DNA from: Puniceibacterium sp. IMCC21224
Lineage (GTDB): Bacteria; Pseudomonadota; Alphaproteobacteria; Rhodobacterales; Rhodobacteraceae
Length of the DNA: 64,000 bases
Assembly: GCF_001038505.1 (NCBI RefSeq)
Contig: NZ_LDPY01000001.1
Location: 1,612,001-1,676,000, forward strand
Direction: 5' to 3'
In this document: piece after piece, positions 54,999 to 63,306 of the stretch
How positions within the stretch are numbered: position 1 is the first letter of the stretch
Layout of the letters: each line of letters starts with the position of its first letter
Notes under the pieces: generated by a model
What the model was told of the DNA's origin: nothing
Seen by the model: only the letters and a program-made list of their open reading frames with translations
Databases searched by the model: none
Program-made: the position numbers and the translations under genes

Positions 54999-55147
54999 GA
55001 TATTGCTCCGGGTGTGAATTTTCAGCCAGGCTAACATGTGCGGGCGTCGACATCTTTTAAGCTTAGCTAAATAATTGGTTAAGAATAGTTGATTGAACTG
55101 ACCGTCCGGGAATGCTGTTCTGACCGCAGAGTTTCGGAGGGGGAGCC

Positions 55148-55999
55148 ATGGACAGCACAACAGTCAGGGGCGGATCAAATGTCAGCCTTGAGCGGCGCGC
55201 CTGGGCGATCCGGCGCAACGCGCTGCGAATGGGCGAGGTGCAGGGCCAGGGCTATATCGGTCAGGCGCTGGGTGTCGCGGACGTGCTGGCGGTGTCGTAT
55301 TTTCACGCGCTGACCTACCGCGCCGCCGATCCGGAATGGGAGGGGCGCGATCGGTTCCTGCTGTCCATCGGGCATTACGCGATTGCGCTGTATGCTGCGA
55401 TGATCGAGGCAGGGATCCTGCCCGAGGACGAGATCCCGACCTATGGCATGGATGACAGCCGGATGCCGATGTCCGGCATGGCGGCCTATACGCCGGGGAT
55501 GGAGATCACCGGCGGCTCGTTGGGCCACGGGCTGGGGATCGCGGTCGGTATGGCGCTGGGACTGAAACGCAAGAACAACGCAGCCTTTGTCTACAACCTG
55601 TTGTCGGACGGCGAATTGGGCGAGGGATCGACATGGGAGGCGGTGATGTCAGCCGTGCAGTGGAAACTGGACAACCTGATTGCCATCGTCGATTTCAACA
55701 ACCAACAGGCCGACGGGCCGACCCGCGACGCGCTGGCGCAGGTGCCTGAGGCGGGGCGCTGGCAAGCGTTTGGCTGGTTCGCGCAAGAGGTCGATGGCAA
55801 CGATATGACGGCGGTGGTCGCGGCCTTTGATGCCGCCCGCAATCATGACGCCGCTCAGCCGCGCGTGATCATCTGCAACACCAAGATGTGCAACGGCATC
55901 CCATTTTTGGAAGATCGCGAGATCACGCATTTTGTACGGGTCGAGCCCGAGGAATGGGCAAGTGCATTGCGTATTTTAGAAGAGAAGAAGCCGCAATGA
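55148..55999 (+). CDS. Transketolase, N-terminal subunit
   Basis: A 283-residue thiamine-diphosphate-binding subunit of a split transketolase. The ThDP motif reads SDGELGEGSTWEA (S153-D-G155) with the distal asparagines N184 and N185 in VDFNNQQADG; most transketolases have GDG, so Gly is replaced by Ser. H-bonding residues occur in GHYAIALYAAM and GSLGHGLGIAVGMAL. It overlaps the C-terminal subunit by 4 bases. The start follows GGAGGGGGAGCC. It transfers a two-carbon ketol unit; substrates here are unknown. Confidence 0.9.
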   Translation: MDSTTVRGGSNVSLERRAWAIRRNALRMGEVQGQGYIGQALGVADVLAVSYFHALTYRAADPEWEGRDRFLLSIGHYAIALYAAMIEAGILPEDEIPTYGMDDSRMPMSGMAAYTPGMEITGGSLGHGLGIAVGMALGLKRKNNAAFVYNLLSDGELGEGSTWEAVMSAVQWKLDNLIAIVDFNNQQADGPTRDALAQVPEAGRWQAFGWFAQEVDGNDMTAVVAAFDAARNHDAAQPRVIICNTKMCNGIPFLEDREITHFVRVEPEEWASALRILEEKKPQ

Positions 56000-57033
56000 A
56001 CCATCAACATTTGTCCCGCCGCGCGTCGAAATATACACCACGCCGCGCGCCCAAAGGTGAACGGCTGGCCACCTCGGCGATGATCGCGTCGTTGGATTCC
56101 GAAGGGCGCGACACCGTTGCGGCCCCCTTTGGTCATGCGCTGGTCGATCTGGCGAAAACCCGCGACGATATCGTCGGGTTGACGGCGGATCTGTCGAAAT
56201 ACACCGACCTGCATATCTTTGCCAAAGCGTACCCGGACCGGTTCTACCAGATGGGCATGGCCGAGGCGGTGATGATTTCGGCGGCCGCCGGTCTGGCGCG
56301 CGAAGGGTTCACGCCCTTTGCCACCACCTATGCGGTCTTTGCCGCGCGCCGGGCGTATGATTTCATCATCATGGCCATTGCTGAGGAAAATCTGCCGGTC
56401 AAGATCGTTTGCGCCTTACCGGGGCTGACTACGGGTTATGGCCCCAGTCATCAGGCGACCGAGGATCTGGCGATCATGCGCGGGATGCCGAACCTGACAA
56501 TCATCGACCCCTGCGATGCGACCGAGATTGATCAGGCCACCCGTGCCATCGCCGATCATCCCAGCCCGGTTTACATGCGCCTGTTGCGCGGGCAGGTGCC
56601 AAACGTGTTGGGCGAATACGGCTATCAGTTCAAGCTGGGTCGTGCGCAAATTCTGCGCGATGGGCGGGATGTGCTGTTTGTGTCCAGCGGGTTCATGACG
56701 ATGCGGGTGCTGGACGCGGCGGCCCGGTTGCAAAGGGATGGCGTCGATTGCGCTGTGCTGCACGTGCCGACGATCAAGCCGCTGGATGTGGAGACGATTG
56801 TGGCCGAAGCGTCCAAAGGTGGCAGGCTGGTTGTGGCGTCGGAAAACCACTCAGTCACCGGCGGTCTGGGCGAAGCGGTCGCGGCGACTTTGATGCGTGC
56901 AGGTGTGCATGTGCCGTTCCGCCAGATTGGCCTGCCGGATGCGTTTCTGGACGCTGGCGCCCTGCCGACCCTGCACGATCAATACGGAATCTCTGTCGAT
57001 GCGGTCACCGCATCGGTGAAATCCTGGCTCTGA
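55996..57033 (+). CDS. Transketolase, C-terminal subunit
   Basis: A 345-residue partner of the preceding gene, containing the pyrimidine-binding domain with the catalytic Glu in YQMGMAEAVMISAAAGLARE, the stretch GPSHQATEDLAIMRGMP, and the C-terminal transketolase domain (IKPLDVETIVAEASKGGRLV, ENHSVTGGLGEAVA). It starts at 55996, overlapping the first subunit (ATGA), which supports equal synthesis of a heterodimer. Its N-terminus carries a basic 20-residue lead (RRASKYTPRRAPKG). An SDR gene follows 10 bases later. Confidence 0.9.
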   Translation: MNHQHLSRRASKYTPRRAPKGERLATSAMIASLDSEGRDTVAAPFGHALVDLAKTRDDIVGLTADLSKYTDLHIFAKAYPDRFYQMGMAEAVMISAAAGLAREGFTPFATTYAVFAARRAYDFIIMAIAEENLPVKIVCALPGLTTGYGPSHQATEDLAIMRGMPNLTIIDPCDATEIDQATRAIADHPSPVYMRLLRGQVPNVLGEYGYQFKLGRAQILRDGRDVLFVSSGFMTMRVLDAAARLQRDGVDCAVLHVPTIKPLDVETIVAEASKGGRLVVASENHSVTGGLGEAVAATLMRAGVHVPFRQIGLPDAFLDAGALPTLHDQYGISVDAVTASVKSWL

Positions 57034-57043
57034 GGGAACGGAC

Positions 57044-57799
57044 ATGGAACTGCTGAGAGGCAAGACGGCAATCATCACCGGCGCGGCCAGCCCGCGCGGA
57101 TTGGGCAAGGCAACGGCGATGCTGTTCGCGCAGCATGGCGCGCGGGTGGCAATTCTGGACCTTGACCCCGACGAGGCGGCAGAGGCGGCGGCAGATCTGC
57201 CGGGAACGGGGCACACCTCGGGCGTGTGTGACGTCACGGACAAGGCGGCCTGTGATGCTGTCACCGCCGATCTGGTCCAGACGCTGGGTCAGATTGACAT
57301 TCTGGTGAACAACGCAGGCATCACCCAGCCGCTGAAGGTCATGGAGATTGCGCCCACGAACTATGATGCGGTGATGGACGTGAATCTGCGCGGCACACTT
57401 TACATGAGTCAGGCCGTGATCCCGCATATGCGAGGGCGCGGGCAAGGGGCGATCGTGAATATGTCCTCGGTCTCGGCGCAGCGGGGCGGCGGCATCTTTG
57501 GCGGGCCGCATTATTCGGCGGCCAAGGCAGGCATCCTTGGCCTGACCAAGGCGATGGCCCGCGAACTGGCACCCGATGGTGTGCGCTCAAATGCGATTTG
57601 TCCGGGCTTTATCGCCACCGATATCACCGCAGGCAAGCTGACTGATGAGATGCGCGCGCAGGTTCTTGCGGGCATTCCCATGGGGCGGGCGGGGACTGCG
57701 TTGGACGTGGCGGGGTGCTGCCTGTTCCTGGCGTCGGACCTGTCGGCATATGTCACGGGGGCCGAGGTCGACGTCAACGGCGGCTCGCTTATCCACTAA
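57044..57799 (+). CDS. Short-chain dehydrogenase/reductase
   Basis: A 251-residue NAD(P)-dependent oxidoreductase. TGAASPRGLG (about residues 12-21) is the cofactor loop with an uncommon Pro-Arg insertion, NNAGI follows, and the catalytic Ser-Tyr-Lys is in NMSSVSAQRGG and HYSAAKAG. The C-terminal NGGSLIH is typical. It is the third gene of the transketolase operon and likely acts on the ketose or polyol that feeds the transketolase. Confidence 0.88.
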   Translation: MELLRGKTAIITGAASPRGLGKATAMLFAQHGARVAILDLDPDEAAEAAADLPGTGHTSGVCDVTDKAACDAVTADLVQTLGQIDILVNNAGITQPLKVMEIAPTNYDAVMDVNLRGTLYMSQAVIPHMRGRGQGAIVNMSSVSAQRGGGIFGGPHYSAAKAGILGLTKAMARELAPDGVRSNAICPGFIATDITAGKLTDEMRAQVLAGIPMGRAGTALDVAGCCLFLASDLSAYVTGAEVDVNGGSLIH

Positions 57800-57813
57800 C
57801 AGATTCAACGCGG

Positions 57814-58785
57814 TCAGTGGTCCGGGCGCCGATAAAGCTGGGTCTCGGGGTCGATGTCGCTGACGCAAAGCCCGTGCAGATCCAGCAACCGTGCGACTTC
57901 GGCCTCGTGCAGCGCGGCCTGATCTTTGGCCCAGTCCAGAAACAACCGCACGGGGCGACGTTTGACAAACCGAGCGGGACAGAGCGCCCAGTAGGCCGGG
58001 AACCGCAGCACAGGATGGGCTGGAGTGACCGGCACCAGATCGCCACTGGCCAGTTCCGCACTGGCCAGTGCCAGCGATTCAAGAACCACGCCAGCACCAT
58101 CCAGCGCCAGTTGCAAGGCCATCGACGATCTGTCCATCAGGATCGTCTTTTTATTGGCACGGGACGCTATTCCATTGTGCCAAAACCAATAATCCCATTG
58201 GCATAGTGCTCGCGCGCTGTCGATAAGCCGCGCCCCTGCCAGCGGATCATCGCGGCGCAAACCTGCCAGGTAGTCGGGACTGGCCAATGGCAGCACATGA
58301 TCCGCGACCAAAGGTTGCGAATACAGTCCTGACCATTGACCGGTGCCATAGCGCACGTCCAGATCCATGATCTCGCGATCAAAGTCGGTAGGGTCGGGGG
58401 CGGCGTCCACCCGCAGATCCCAATCCGGGTGCTGCGTCAGAAATTCCGACAACCGCGGCCCGAGCCAGCGCACCCCGAAACTGGGCGACACCCGCAGATT
58501 AAGCCGCCGTGCGGTGCGGGTCTGACCAAGGTTGGCCTGTGCATCCGTCAGCATCCGCAGAGCGGTGCCCGCCGTCTGGGCCAGCAACTCGCCCTCCAGC
58601 GTCAGGTTCAGCGCGCGACCGCTGCGGCGAAACAAGCGGACTCCCAGTTGTTGCTCCAGCAGCTTGATCTGTTGGCTGACGGCCGAAGGTGACACGGCCA
58701 ATTCCTCGGCTGCGCGGGACAGGCTGCCGCGCCGGGCGACGGCCTCGAAATAGGGCAGTGCGTTCAGATTCGGGGCGCGCGCCAT
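57814..58785 (-). CDS. LysR-family regulator (GcvA-like)
   Basis: A 323-residue LysR-type regulator with a GcvA-like N-terminus (LNALPYFEAVARRGSLSRAA, AVSQQIKLLEQQLGVRLFRR) and an effector domain. Its stop lies 15 bases from the convergent SDR stop, and it is followed in the same direction by upstream gntR, 8 bases away. It may control the transketolase operon and the divergent SAF oxidoreductase. Effector unknown. Confidence 0.88.
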   Translation of the reverse strand: MARAPNLNALPYFEAVARRGSLSRAAEELAVSPSAVSQQIKLLEQQLGVRLFRRSGRALNLTLEGELLAQTAGTALRMLTDAQANLGQTRTARRLNLRVSPSFGVRWLGPRLSEFLTQHPDWDLRVDAAPDPTDFDREIMDLDVRYGTGQWSGLYSQPLVADHVLPLASPDYLAGLRRDDPLAGARLIDSARALCQWDYWFWHNGIASRANKKTILMDRSSMALQLALDGAGVVLESLALASAELASGDLVPVTPAHPVLRFPAYWALCPARFVKRRPVRLFLDWAKDQAALHEAEVARLLDLHGLCVSDIDPETQLYRRPDH

Positions 58786-58793
58786 ACCGGGGG

Positions 58794-59477
58794 CTAGGTC
58801 GGGCTGTCGTCGTCCGACCCGGAGGCTGACGCGATTTCCAGCGAGATCACCTCGAGAATGTCCTGAGCCAGCCGGTCCAGATGCACACCCAACGAATCCC
58901 GTAGCGCGAGGGGATTGCGTGCCCTGAGGGCCTGGGCAATCATCGAGTGGTGGTCGATGACCCGCTCGCGATTGCGGCGTTTGACAGCGGACAGGAACCG
59001 CGCACGCCAGAGTCGGGCCAAAAAGGTCTTGTGGATTTCAGCCAGCGGCGCGTTGTGCGAGGCGACAGCGATGGCGCTGTGAAAGCTCATGTCGGTTTCA
59101 AACAGATCAAGTGGATCGGCGGTTTCGAACCGTTCCGACATGTCTTCGACAATTGCGAGGATTGCCTCAATCTCGGCGTCGGTGGCGCGAATACAGGCAA
59201 GTTCACCAGACAGCTTTTCGACCGCCAAAAGCACCTCGACATCATCTGAGATTTGCCTGAGGGAAGGCATTGAAACGATTGGGCTTCTTGCCGGGCGCAG
59301 TTCGATCAGGCCCTCTTTGGACAGGATGCGGATTGCCTCGCGCAGGGGGGTGCGGCTGACGCCCAATTCTGCGGCGTTGTCGCGTTCCTTGACCGAGGCA
59401 CCCGGAGGTAGTTTGCCGCGCAGGATGTCACGGCGCAACTGGGACGCAATCTGTTCGGCAAGGATCTTTTCAGTCAT
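58794..59477 (-). CDS. GntR-family (FadR/FCD) regulator
   Basis: A 227-residue regulator: GntR winged helix (QLRRDILRGKLPPGASVKER, LGVSRTPLREAIRILSKEGL) and an FCD ligand-binding domain (about residues 85-215, with the metal-binding D/H pattern ATDAEIEAILAIVEDMSERF and HSAIAVASHN). Two TGGTATACC-type palindromes in front of its start, and one at 20.6 kb, are likely its binding sites. The subfamily (UxuR-like) responds to sugar acids. It faces the TRAP transporter genes. Confidence 0.9.
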   Translation of the reverse strand: MTEKILAEQIASQLRRDILRGKLPPGASVKERDNAAELGVSRTPLREAIRILSKEGLIELRPARSPIVSMPSLRQISDDVEVLLAVEKLSGELACIRATDAEIEAILAIVEDMSERFETADPLDLFETDMSFHSAIAVASHNAPLAEIHKTFLARLWRARFLSAVKRRNRERVIDHHSMIAQALRARNPLALRDSLGVHLDRLAQDILEVISLEIASASGSDDDSPT

Positions 59478-59525
59478 TCGATGGGGTCCGCCCCTGATTT
59501 GCCCCGAGACATCCGTGGCTGCGGG

Positions 59526-59544
59526 AATTTGGTATACCGAAATT
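59526..59544. promoter_or_regulatory. GntR operator, site 1 of the GntR/TRAP gap
   Basis: AATTTGGTATACCGAAATT contains the GGTATACC core of the 20578 operator with a less symmetrical flank. It lies 49 bases from the GntR start, so it probably serves autorepression. Confidence 0.75.
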
Positions 59545-59581
59545 CATTGATTGTCGAGAATCGAGTCGCTATCGTCTTTTG

Positions 59582-59597
59582 AGATGGTATACCATCT
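59582..59597. promoter_or_regulatory. GntR operator, site 2 of the GntR/TRAP gap
   Basis: AGATGGTATACCATCT is a perfect 16-bp palindrome with the TGGTATACCA core, 75 bases before the TRAP binding-protein gene. It differs from the 20578 copy only in the outer bases. It probably represses the transporter until a sugar acid binds the GntR protein. Confidence 0.82.
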
Positions 59598-59671
59598 GTG
59601 TGAACGCCAGAGGAGGTGGCGTGGACATCAAAAAAAGGCGGTCACGATACCGTCAAGGGAGGAGTTAACCT

Positions 59672-60685
59672 ATGAAACTAAAGGCACTTTTGACGTCTGC
59701 CGTAGCCGTTGCGGCTATTGCCGGACCGGCGCTGGCGCAGGACGTTACACTGCGAATCCAAACGCACTATGCCACCGAACACCCGACCGGCCAGTTGCTT
59801 GCTCAGTGGATCGACGACGTGCAGACAATGTCGGACGGAGCTATCGCGGTCGAGATGTTCTATTCGTCGTCCGTCGTCGCCACGACCGAGACATTCGACG
59901 CTGCAATCAACGGTATTCTGGACTGCGACGCTACGGGTGGCGCCTACCAGACTGGTAAGAACGCCGCCTTTCAGTTCGTTGGGGATATCATGGGCGGTTA
60001 TGACACGCCTTGGCAGCAGTACAGCTGGCTCTATTACGGTGGCGGCTATGACGCGGCGCAGGAACTCTACAATGCGCAGGGTATGCAGCTGATCGGCTGG
60101 TCGATCTACGGTCAGGAATCGCTGTCTTCGTCCAAGCCGCTGGCCGGTTTTGCCGATCTCGACGGTTGGAAGTTCCGCTCGCCTCCGGGGATGGAGACCG
60201 AGATTTTCCAGGAACTGGGTGCGTCGCCCATCGTAATGGACTTTACCGAGATTTTTACCGCGCTGGAAACCGGCATCATCGACGGGGCTGACGCGTCCGG
60301 TCTGGCCAACAATGTCGGTTTGGGCATCTATGATATCGTCAAACATGCCACCTATCCCGGCTTTCATTCGATGCCGTCCGACCATCTGGCCTGCAACCAA
60401 AGCGTCTGGGAAGGTCTGACCGAAGGTCAGCGCCGGATCATCGACACCGCGTGGCAGAAACTGTCGTTCCAGGTGGCGCTGTCCAATGAAAAGGCCAATG
60501 CCGAAGCTGCAGCAGCGCTGCGCGAAGACGGTGTGAAGCTGTATAACTGGTCTGCCGAGGATCGCGCCGCCTTCCGCAAAGGCGCCCAGGTCGCGTGGGA
60601 AGACTGGGGCACACGCAGCCCCGAGGCCGCGGCCCTGCTGGAAAGCCACAAGACCTATCTGGGTCAGCTTGGCCTGCTGAATTGA
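59672..60685 (+). CDS. TRAP transporter solute-binding protein, DctP family
   Basis: A 337-residue periplasmic protein with signal peptide residues 1-22 (ALA before QDV). The DctP features VEMFYSSSVVATTETFDA, GWKFRSPPGMETEIFQELGA and the ligand-carboxylate Arg in KFRSPPG are present. GIIDGADASGLANNVGLGIY resembles the alpha-keto-acid group. It starts 6 bases after AAGGGAGGAG. It binds an organic acid for the two membrane subunits downstream; the GntR operators suggest a sugar acid. Confidence 0.92.
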   Translation: MKLKALLTSAVAVAAIAGPALAQDVTLRIQTHYATEHPTGQLLAQWIDDVQTMSDGAIAVEMFYSSSVVATTETFDAAINGILDCDATGGAYQTGKNAAFQFVGDIMGGYDTPWQQYSWLYYGGGYDAAQELYNAQGMQLIGWSIYGQESLSSSKPLAGFADLDGWKFRSPPGMETEIFQELGASPIVMDFTEIFTALETGIIDGADASGLANNVGLGIYDIVKHATYPGFHSMPSDHLACNQSVWEGLTEGQRRIIDTAWQKLSFQVALSNEKANAEAAAALREDGVKLYNWSAEDRAAFRKGAQVAWEDWGTRSPEAAALLESHKTYLGQLGLLN

Positions 60686-60721
60686 TCGACGACGTTCCAA
60701 ATTGAACGTTTGATCACATCA

Positions 60722-60747
60722 GGCGGGCCCCCTTAGCGGGGCCCGCC
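60722..60747 (+). promoter_or_regulatory. Hairpin between the TRAP binding-protein and small-permease genes
   Basis: A perfect 10-bp stem, GGCGGGCCCC/GGGGCCCGCC, with a 6-base loop, 36 bases after the binding-protein stop and without a T-run. Like the hairpins after ugpB and the AEP-binding-protein gene, it probably favours excess binding protein. Confidence 0.7.
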
Positions 60748-60789
60748 CCATCAGCGGCGCGCGACCAGCGCGGGCGGAGGAGGCCTGAC

Positions 60790-61599
60790 ATGCAAACCAA
60801 TTCCTTGTGGCTGGGACGCATGCGCGGCCCGATCAAAATGGCGATGATCGGCTTTATTGGCCTGACCGTTGTCATTTATCTGTGGTTGGTCGCGCAGGCC
60901 ATCTTCAGTGCAGAACCTTATGGCATGTTCGAGATGATCCGCCCGGCGGGACGGCCGCTGGCGCAACTTATGCTGTTCAGTCTGAGCGGAGCGCTGTTGT
61001 TTGCCTCGCTGTTCCTGTCCGACACCAAGGGGGTGATCGAGACGCCGCCTGACGGTTTCTTTGATCTGGTGTCGGTGGTGATCGGGCGGCTGGCGATGAT
61101 TTTGACTGCCTTTATCGTGATCGTGATGTTTTACGAGGTGGTGTCGCGCTACGTCTTTTCCAAACCCACCCTCTGGGCCAATGAGATGTCACTCTGGATT
61201 GCGGCTTTTGTGTTCCTGTTTGCCGGGCTTTACGCCATGCAGCAGCGCAGCCATATCCGGATCTACATTATTTACGACATGATGCCGCGCTGGGGGCAGA
61301 AGGTGTCGGATGCGGTGTCTGTCCTGCTGATCGTGTTTTTCACCTTTGCGTTGGTCTGGGGCGGGTACACAGATGCGATGAACCGCTGGATGCGGATGGA
61401 GACATTCGGCACCGCCTGGGATCCGCCGATTCCGGGCATCGTGAAACCGGCGCTGCTGATCATCATCGTGCTGGTCTGTATTCAGGCCGTGTCCAATCTG
61501 TTCGCCGATTGGAACAAGGCCCCCGAAAGCCATACGCCCGCAGACGAGATCGACGAAATCGAAATCGAGAACATCCGCCGCACGCTTGAGGAGAAGTGA
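60790..61599 (+). CDS. TRAP transporter small membrane subunit (DctQ type, enlarged)
   Basis: A 269-residue membrane protein; typical DctQ subunits have about 160-200 residues and four helices. Six helices are apparent: an extra pair in the first 75 residues (MIGFIGLTVVIYLWLVAQAI and LAQLMLFSLSGALLFASLFL), then the usual four (LAMILTAFIVIVMFYEVVSR to PALLIIIVLVCIQAVSNL). NEMSLWIAAFVFLFAGLYA is the family motif. It ends 3 bases before the large subunit gene. Confidence 0.88.
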   Translation: MQTNSLWLGRMRGPIKMAMIGFIGLTVVIYLWLVAQAIFSAEPYGMFEMIRPAGRPLAQLMLFSLSGALLFASLFLSDTKGVIETPPDGFFDLVSVVIGRLAMILTAFIVIVMFYEVVSRYVFSKPTLWANEMSLWIAAFVFLFAGLYAMQQRSHIRIYIIYDMMPRWGQKVSDAVSVLLIVFFTFALVWGGYTDAMNRWMRMETFGTAWDPPIPGIVKPALLIIIVLVCIQAVSNLFADWNKAPESHTPADEIDEIEIENIRRTLEEK

Positions 61600-61602
61600 G
61601 TC

Positions 61603-63198
61603 ATGGTCGATATCGGCACACTTAGTCTGATCCTGCTGGCCGCGATGTTTGCCTTGTTGGCAATCGGGATGCCGCTGGGATTTGCCTCGGCGTTTCTGGC
61701 TGTGGTCACGCTGATGATGAAATTCGACCCTGGCCTGTTGTTCGGCGATTTCGGTCGCGGGCCGCTGTCGGTGCTGGGTCAGGCGGTCTATCGGCAGATG
61801 ACAAATTATGTGCTGATCTCGGTGCCGCTGTTTATCTTTATGGCCGCGTTGCTCGAACGATCTGGGATCGCGCGCGACATGTATTCGTCGCTGAACGTCT
61901 GGATGAGCCGGATGCGTGGTGGTATCGCGTTTGTGACCTCGATCATGGCGGTGATCATGGCGGCAATGTCCGGCATCATCGGCGGAGAGGTGGTGCTGCT
62001 GGGACTGATCGCGCTGCCGCAGATGCTGCGGCTGGGGTATGACCGCAATCTGGCGATCGGGACGATCTGCGCCTCTGGGTCGCTGGGCACGATGATCCCG
62101 CCGTCGATTGTGCTGATCTTTTACGGGCTGGTGACGGAAACCTCGATCAAGGCGTTGTTCACGGCGTCCTTTCTGCCGGGCTTTATGCTGGCGTCGTTCT
62201 TTCTGATCTACATCGTGGTGCGCACGCAGATGAACCCGTCGCTCGCTCCGCTGCCGCCCGCCCAACCCGGAGAGCCGGAGGGCCGCGACAAGGGGCTGAT
62301 GTTTCTTGGCTTCCTATCACGCTTTACCCTGTGGATCGCAGGAGTTCTGCTGGCGCGCGCGCTGTTCTTTACCGCCACTGGTGAGAACGTGGTGCGTGAG
62401 GGCGAGGACCCAATTCCGTTGGGCATGGTCAGCGATATTCCGTGGATCATCGGCACCTTTGTGCTGGCGTTGCTGCTGATCTTTGTCGTCGTCGGGCGCG
62501 CCCGCACTGCCAAAGGCTGGGAAATGGGCAAAGGGTTGATTGCGCCAACGGTTGTGATCGGTGTCGTTCTGGGTTCGATCTATGGCGGCATCACCGGCAT
62601 CACCGAAGCCGCCGGTATGGGCGTGGTGGCGGTCTTTGTCATCGGGATGCTGCGGCGCGAGATGACATTCGACATTGTCTGGGACAGCCTGATCCGCACG
62701 CTGCGATCAACCGGAACCATCATCTGGGTCACGATCGGGGCGGCGGCGCTGGCGGCGGCGTATACGCTGGTCGGCGGGCCGACTTATGTCGCCAAGCTGA
62801 TCGTGGGGGCGGAACTGCCGACCATGGGGATCATCCTGGTAATGATGCTGGTGTTCCTGATCATGGGGATGTTCATGGACTGGGTCGGCATCGTGCTGCT
62901 GATCATGCCGGTGTTCCTGCCCATCGTCGTGCGCCTGCCAGCCGAAGAGATTGGATTCCTCGGCCATGTCGATGCGCGCTATGTGCCGATCTGGTTCGGC
63001 GTGGTGTTCTGTATGAACATGCAGGTCAGTTTTTTGTCTCCACCATTCGGGCCAGCTGCGTTCTATCTGAAATCGGTCGCGCCGCCCGATATTTCGCTGA
63101 CCGATATCTTTCGCGGCTTTCTGCCATTCATCGCATTGCAGCTGTTGGCGCTGTCGGTGCTGTTGATTTGGCCGCCTATCGTTACCCTGTTCTTGTGA
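61603..63198 (+). CDS. TRAP transporter large membrane subunit (DctM type, enlarged)
   Basis: A 531-residue transporter core, about 100 residues longer than common DctM proteins. Typical blocks are AIGMPLGFASAFLAVVTLMM, GIIGGEVVLLGLIALPQMLR and SGSLGTMIPPSIVLIFYGLV. An insert at about residues 215-315 adds about two helices (LWIAGVLLARALFFTA, WIIGTFVLALLLIFVVVG) before APTVVIGVVLGSIYGGITGI. Both membrane subunits of this transporter are therefore expanded. The C-terminal part, FLSPPFGPAAFYLKSVAPPD, is canonical. Confidence 0.9.
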   Translation: MVDIGTLSLILLAAMFALLAIGMPLGFASAFLAVVTLMMKFDPGLLFGDFGRGPLSVLGQAVYRQMTNYVLISVPLFIFMAALLERSGIARDMYSSLNVWMSRMRGGIAFVTSIMAVIMAAMSGIIGGEVVLLGLIALPQMLRLGYDRNLAIGTICASGSLGTMIPPSIVLIFYGLVTETSIKALFTASFLPGFMLASFFLIYIVVRTQMNPSLAPLPPAQPGEPEGRDKGLMFLGFLSRFTLWIAGVLLARALFFTATGENVVREGEDPIPLGMVSDIPWIIGTFVLALLLIFVVVGRARTAKGWEMGKGLIAPTVVIGVVLGSIYGGITGITEAAGMGVVAVFVIGMLRREMTFDIVWDSLIRTLRSTGTIIWVTIGAAALAAAYTLVGGPTYVAKLIVGAELPTMGIILVMMLVFLIMGMFMDWVGIVLLIMPVFLPIVVRLPAEEIGFLGHVDARYVPIWFGVVFCMNMQVSFLSPPFGPAAFYLKSVAPPDISLTDIFRGFLPFIALQLLALSVLLIWPPIVTLFL

Positions 63199-63306
63199 GG
63201 GTGAGTGACGCAGGGCGGCAGGGCGTCGGACTAACTGGACGGACGACATGCCCGGCCCCGATGGCGGCGCGCCGTTGGATTTGATCAAAATTGGGAGTGT
63301 ACGCAT

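Noticed and set aside
54999..55147. AT-rich stretch with several TTA-containing half-sites between the SAF oxidoreductase and transketolase
   Set aside because: No clear palindrome or repeat could be fixed, so only a general divergent promoter region is likely.
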